From Planoprotostelium fungivorum (Eukaryota > Evosea > Variosea > Cavosteliida > Cavosteliaceae), in assembly GCA_003024175.1 (NCBI GenBank), contig MDYQ01000332.1, positions 1 through 10,727 on the forward strand: 10,727 bases of DNA, written 5' to 3'. Positions 7,486 through 10,727 of the stretch are shown here, piece after piece. A program made the position numbers and the translations under genes. The notes below the pieces were generated by a model. That model saw only the letters and a program-made list of their open reading frames with translations. It was not told the DNA's origin and searched no databases. Numbering within the stretch: the first letter of the stretch is position 1; every line of letters begins with the position of its first letter.

Positions 7486-8183
7486 CCCGCCTTCAGGTAG
7501 ATTGGCACCGTAGACAGTCACTTTGGCCTGCTCTTGGCCCAATTCATGATCTGAGAATGACCAATGGGGTCAGGGGTAGGAACCCAGAACGCGTAGTATG
7601 TTGCGTTTTCTTTGCCAATGTCCATGGTGATCGGACTGTGGCAATCATGGACGTGACAAATGTCAAGTTGGGGCATGTTTTCTCATGCATCTGCCAGAAA
7701 TCTGACCACACTTTGCACGTGTTTGTATATAAGTAAGTGGTCATTGATGTTGAGGGGATAACTGCCGTACCTTTCAAATGATGTCAGCACGTGGGACTAA
7801 GTGATGACAGATGAGGTGAGAGATTCACTCACTTTAAGACAACACGAATCTTGTTGTCCGTGATGGTGGGAGACATCATCAGTTCGGTGACCGTGCCAGA
7901 GTCGTCTTGATAGACATTGAGCTTCTGGAAGGCGTGAGATGCGATCAATGGATCGTCGTGAACGCCACTCACTTGACTGAAAGTGCTGAAGCCTTCGATC
8001 GCGGCGTTGAGAAGATAAGGTCCGGCAGTCACCGCCGACGTTGTTGAAGGTAGAGTATGCAACCACGTCTTGTGTGAGCAGGAGGAAGTAGGCCTGACCT
8101 TCCTCTCCCTTGACGGCTTTGCAGCTCAGCTTTGTGTGTTCTTGTTCGTACTGTCTTTGTTGAGACGGAAGATGTTCAATCAA
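7393..8183 (-). pseudogene. broken or mis-split unrecognised gene
   Basis: Several minus-strand pieces look like protein but sit in different frames. From 8183: a piece with LSCKAVKGEEGQAYFLLL. Then one frame on, a piece with GPYLLNAAIEGFSTFSQ, a good 48-nt intron candidate, and LNVYQDDSGTVTELM down to 7829. Then a piece starting at 7676 with DICHVHDCHSPITMDIGK and YYAFWVPTPDP. One base of frame change in a run of four C at about 7566-7569 leads into WSFSDHELGQEQAKVTVYG and on to a stop at 7393-7395. An in-frame TGA also precedes the 7676 piece. Introns could explain the first shift but hardly the others. I recognise no family. It is either a pseudogene or a gene with sequencing indels. Confidence 0.4.
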
Positions 8184-8332
8184 CAGAGAGAGGAGAACAA
8201 TTTCACAAATCTAAAGCATCGAGACGTATCACCAGACAAGTGTCGTCGTGGGACTCTGAGTCCATCTACAATACATCCATTTGGCGGTCCATAATACAAC
8301 CGCGTTTTGCAACCATTTTATATTGACATCGA
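8184..8332. other. short intergenic, nothing seen
   Basis: No gene, RNA or clear signal. It separates the dehydrogenase stop codon from the 5' end of the broken minus-strand gene. Confidence 0.4.
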
Positions 8333-9483
8333 TCACCCTCTGATCCTGTTTAACTCCTCATGGAACAGTTTCCATATCTTCTCCACAATTCCTTTCTCTC
8401 TCATATCTCTCAACGCCTTCATCACTTCTTCTCCTCCCTCTTGCCCTTCTTTTCCGATCGTATAGACTCTCCCTCCCTCCGTCGTAGCCCCCGCCGGTGT
8501 CGCATGACTCACTCCACCCTTACCATATCGCGCACTGGTCGCCAGGAATACATGCCTGAGACTGATGTCAGCATCCATCATCATCGTCTTTCCTCAACAC
8601 CTCTCTCCCGTCTCTTCAGAGGATACAGCTATCCATCTTCCCAATGTGGCGTTGAAGCATCGCACGACGACACCCAACACCCCAGGCATCGAGTTACCGA
8701 TAGGTGTGACGACGTAGCCCGGGTAGCTGTGAATGAAAGAGACGTCCGGTGCTTGCTTGGAGAGGGCCTCCATCGTCAGAGTGCTCAGAGAAGTTGCCCT
8801 CGCCCGCACGGCCAGCATGGAGGTGTGTCGGGCGGTTTGTAACATCATGATGTCTTCTTCATCAATCGGCCCCTCACAAGTGCCGGATAAGATGCTGACG
8901 ACGCGAGAGATGGAGTTGGGACCCTGTCTGGCCGCCTCATTCAAGAGGGGAAGGAGGTTCTGAGTGAAAGACCAACGACTCCAATAAGCCAAAGTTGAAG
9001 CATATGGAAGGCCCTCTGATGTCACTGAAGATGCGTGAGTTTTAGAGGTAAGAATGAATGGTGGATGGTTCACATTTCGGGCTGAAGTCGAGTGTGCCGC
9101 AGGACAAAACCAGTAGATTGATTTGACTCTCTTTGTCTCGGATCTGTTCGGAGATGCCATCGAGATTCTTGATCAGACTGGCATCGGTTTGGATGAAGAT
9201 GATCTCTGCTCTTCCTTCGTATCCTTTCGGCCCCAACGTACGACACTCTGCCTTGATTCGTTCCGCGGCCTCTTGTGATCTTCCAATGAGGTAGATGCGA
9301 GGTTGTATGGCGTGATTGGCTAATGCTTTCAACGTGGCCTCTCCGATCCCACTTGATAGTATCAGCAGATTTCTCGTAGCCTCAGTGTCACCTCGTACCA
9401 CCGAGAAATACGGCTACGAGATGAGAAGGTGCATCTTGCAAGATGCGGTCGTTCGACTCCCTGACTTCTTGTAAACTGCACAT
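8333..9483 (-). CDS. atypical short-chain dehydrogenase/reductase family protein
   Basis: Four exons: 9392-9483, 9074-9351, 8601-9024, 8333-8555, separated by introns of 40, 49 and 45 nt. They sum to 1017 nt, giving 338 residues and a TGA stop. The start ATG (9481-9483) opens MCSLQEVRESND, which matches the usual beginning of this SDR subgroup. The Rossmann nucleotide-binding motif GGTSGIG spans residues 28-34, and its middle is rebuilt exactly across intron 1. YLIGRS (beta 2 region), LLVLSCG (the usual NNAG region), VVSILSG (beta 5) and a PG motif at 225-226 follow in order. The classic YxxxK pair is absent: the aligned positions are Thr191 and Ala195. Fungal proteins of this type are annotated as NAD(P)-binding without a proven substrate. 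Cytosolic by lack of signal or membrane segments. Confidence 0.88.
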
Positions 9484-9863
9484 CGTGTTTGTTTTCTCTT
9501 GTTTGTGTTGTTGTTTCCTCCATCTCGGGATTGGCACTGATCGGGTCCCGTTTTTCGGGGTGCGGTACCGACTGAATAAAATGTCAGTTGAAACATTTAT
9601 TCTCTGGCTGATGCCAACACCTGCTGTTCTGAGATTCCACGTGTGAACGGGTGATGCGAAGAGGTCTGAGTGAATACTGGACATGCATTAGTCATCATAT
9701 ATATAGTCGACCAAGCTGAGCTCATTTCTCAGCAGCTGAGGATTGCTGACTGACGAGGAAGGTCGTTTCTTCTTTGGCCGCCGTGTCAATCATTGTCGTC
9801 ATTTCAGTTCGCTGTCAGATTTTACCAATACTTTCTCACCGTGAAACTACACAGACAGGCAAC
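9484..9863. promoter_or_regulatory. shared divergent promoter region
   Basis: These 380 bp lie between the start codons of the dehydrogenase (minus) and the alpha-galactosidase (plus). A TATATATA run at 9698-9705 is the best TATA candidate for the plus gene, 166 nt upstream of its ATG. CTGAG/CTCAG inverted pairs follow near 9716-9732. Co-regulation of the two genes is possible but not shown. Confidence 0.45.
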
Positions 9864-10727
9864 ATGAGAGGATCCCTCTTCTTCGTGTGCCTTCTCTTCG
9901 GTATGACTTCGAGACGATTGATATGAGAGAGTTCTGAACGCGAACAGGTCTGGCTGTTGCATTAGACAATGGTCTGGCCCGCACACCTCAGATGGGATTC
10001 AATAGCTGGAACTATTATTATTGTAACGTCAACGAGACTCACATGGCAAATGCAATGGACGACATTGGTGACACATAGACTCTTAATCTCAAAGTGCTGA
10101 ACTGTCGCAGTCAATTTAGGTTTGGACAAATTGGGATACAATTACGTCGTCGTCGATGATTGCTGGGCTCTGAGAGAAAGAGACGCACAGGGAAACATGC
10201 AATCCGATCCAAAGTCGTTTCCTCATGGAATGAAGGTTCTAGCCGATAGAGGTGAACATCCTATTCCCAACTCGATCGATTGTCTTCTCAAATCCATCAT
10301 CCCAATCATTTGCAGCCCATTCGAAAGGTCTTAAATTTGGCCTCTACTCTTCAGCCGGCTATACCACCTGTGCCGGACGTGCTGCCTCTCTCGGTCACGA
10401 GAAACAAGATGCAAAATTGTGGGCCTCATGGGGAGTCGATTACCTCAAATACGACAACTGCGATCGAGGAGATGTACCTGCTAAGAAGCGATACGGAGAC
10501 ATGAGAGACGCTCTGGCCGCCACTGGACGCACCATCTTCTATTCCATCTGTTCATGGTAATCATCATATGATGGCGACATCACATCATCTGACGAGTGAT
10601 CACAGGGGAACAGATGGAGTGGCCCAGTGGGGTGCCCAATACGGAAACTCGTGGAGAACGACCGACGACATCTACAACGGCCAAGATGCGGTCACCTACA
10701 ACATCGTCGCCAACGATGTCGATGCAG
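9864..10727 (+). CDS. secreted GH27 alpha-galactosidase, 5' part
   Basis: Exons 9864-9900, 9948-10067, 10111-10251, 10316-10556 and 10606 to the window edge, with introns of 47, 43, 64 and 49 nt, give the first 220 residues. Residues 1-17 form a signal peptide, so the enzyme enters the secretory route to vacuole/lysosome or medium. Glycoside hydrolase family 27 motifs follow: [11 protein letters not shown] (24-34), the substrate-binding VVVDDCWA (65-72), KGLKFGLYS (103-111), TCAGR (117-121), [10 protein letters not shown] (139-148) and SWRTTDDI. Asp146 (codon 10453-10455) is the expected nucleophile of this retaining family. The acid/base Asp lies beyond the window. It removes terminal alpha-linked galactose from oligosaccharides, glycolipids or galactomannan; an alpha-N-acetylgalactosaminidase in the same family cannot be excluded. 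Two introns split highly conserved motifs and all junctions restore the family sequence, so the model is firm. Confidence 0.93.

Noticed and set aside
7718-7740. TATA-like GTATATAAG on the plus strand
   Set aside because: No plus-strand gene follows it; it lies inside the broken minus-strand gene.
8360-8963. Plus-strand frames opposite the dehydrogenase
   Set aside because: The minus-strand exon model gives a full-length family match; these are shadows.
1-10727. CRISPR arrays, bacterial operons or ribosome binding sites
   Set aside because: Introns, the tRNA intron and gene structure show a eukaryotic nuclear sequence; no spaced direct-repeat array exists.

Overview
The window is nuclear DNA from an intron-dense eukaryote with very short introns. 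I resolved about 20 introns, mostly 35-64 nt, with GTGAGT/GTACGT-type donors, CTGAC-like branch sites and AG acceptors. A nuclear tRNA-Ser gene carries a short intron in the anticodon loop. A fungus or an amoebozoan would fit; the sequence alone does not decide.

Layout, left to right. (1) 1-667: no gene. It holds an inverted copy of a repeat that ends in an isolated tRNA-Ser 3' half (152-176, minus strand). (2) 668-4797, plus strand: one long gene with about 14 introns. It encodes a tyrosine recombinase (Arg, Lys, RxxR, Trp and Tyr motifs in order with correct final spacing) followed by about 656 residues I cannot place in any family. One short stretch (1243-1363) is not resolved and may be a frameshift. 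(3) 5075-5165: an intact tRNA-Ser(CGA) with a 10-nt intron. (4) 5188-6514: two direct copies of a repeat of about 190 bp, each ending in the tRNA-Ser 3' half. A minus-strand tRNA-Ser copy that lacks its T arm and 3' acceptor lies between them. (5) About 5250-7390: AT-rich with no intact gene. (6) 7393-8183, minus strand: fragments of what looks like a broken or mis-split gene. (7) 8333-9483, minus strand: an atypical short-chain dehydrogenase, four exons, 338 aa. (8) 9864 to the window end, plus strand: the first five exons of a secreted GH27 alpha-galactosidase, running off the edge. Genes 7 and 8 are divergent and share a 380-bp upstream region.

The most interesting signal is the left half: a multi-intron tyrosine recombinase gene flanked by inverted copies of a repeat whose outer ends are tRNA-Ser 3' halves, beside an intact tRNA-Ser gene. 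This resembles a recombinase element using a tRNA gene as its attachment site, a habit well known for prokaryotic integrases. That link is an inference; the sequence shows the parts but not the activity.
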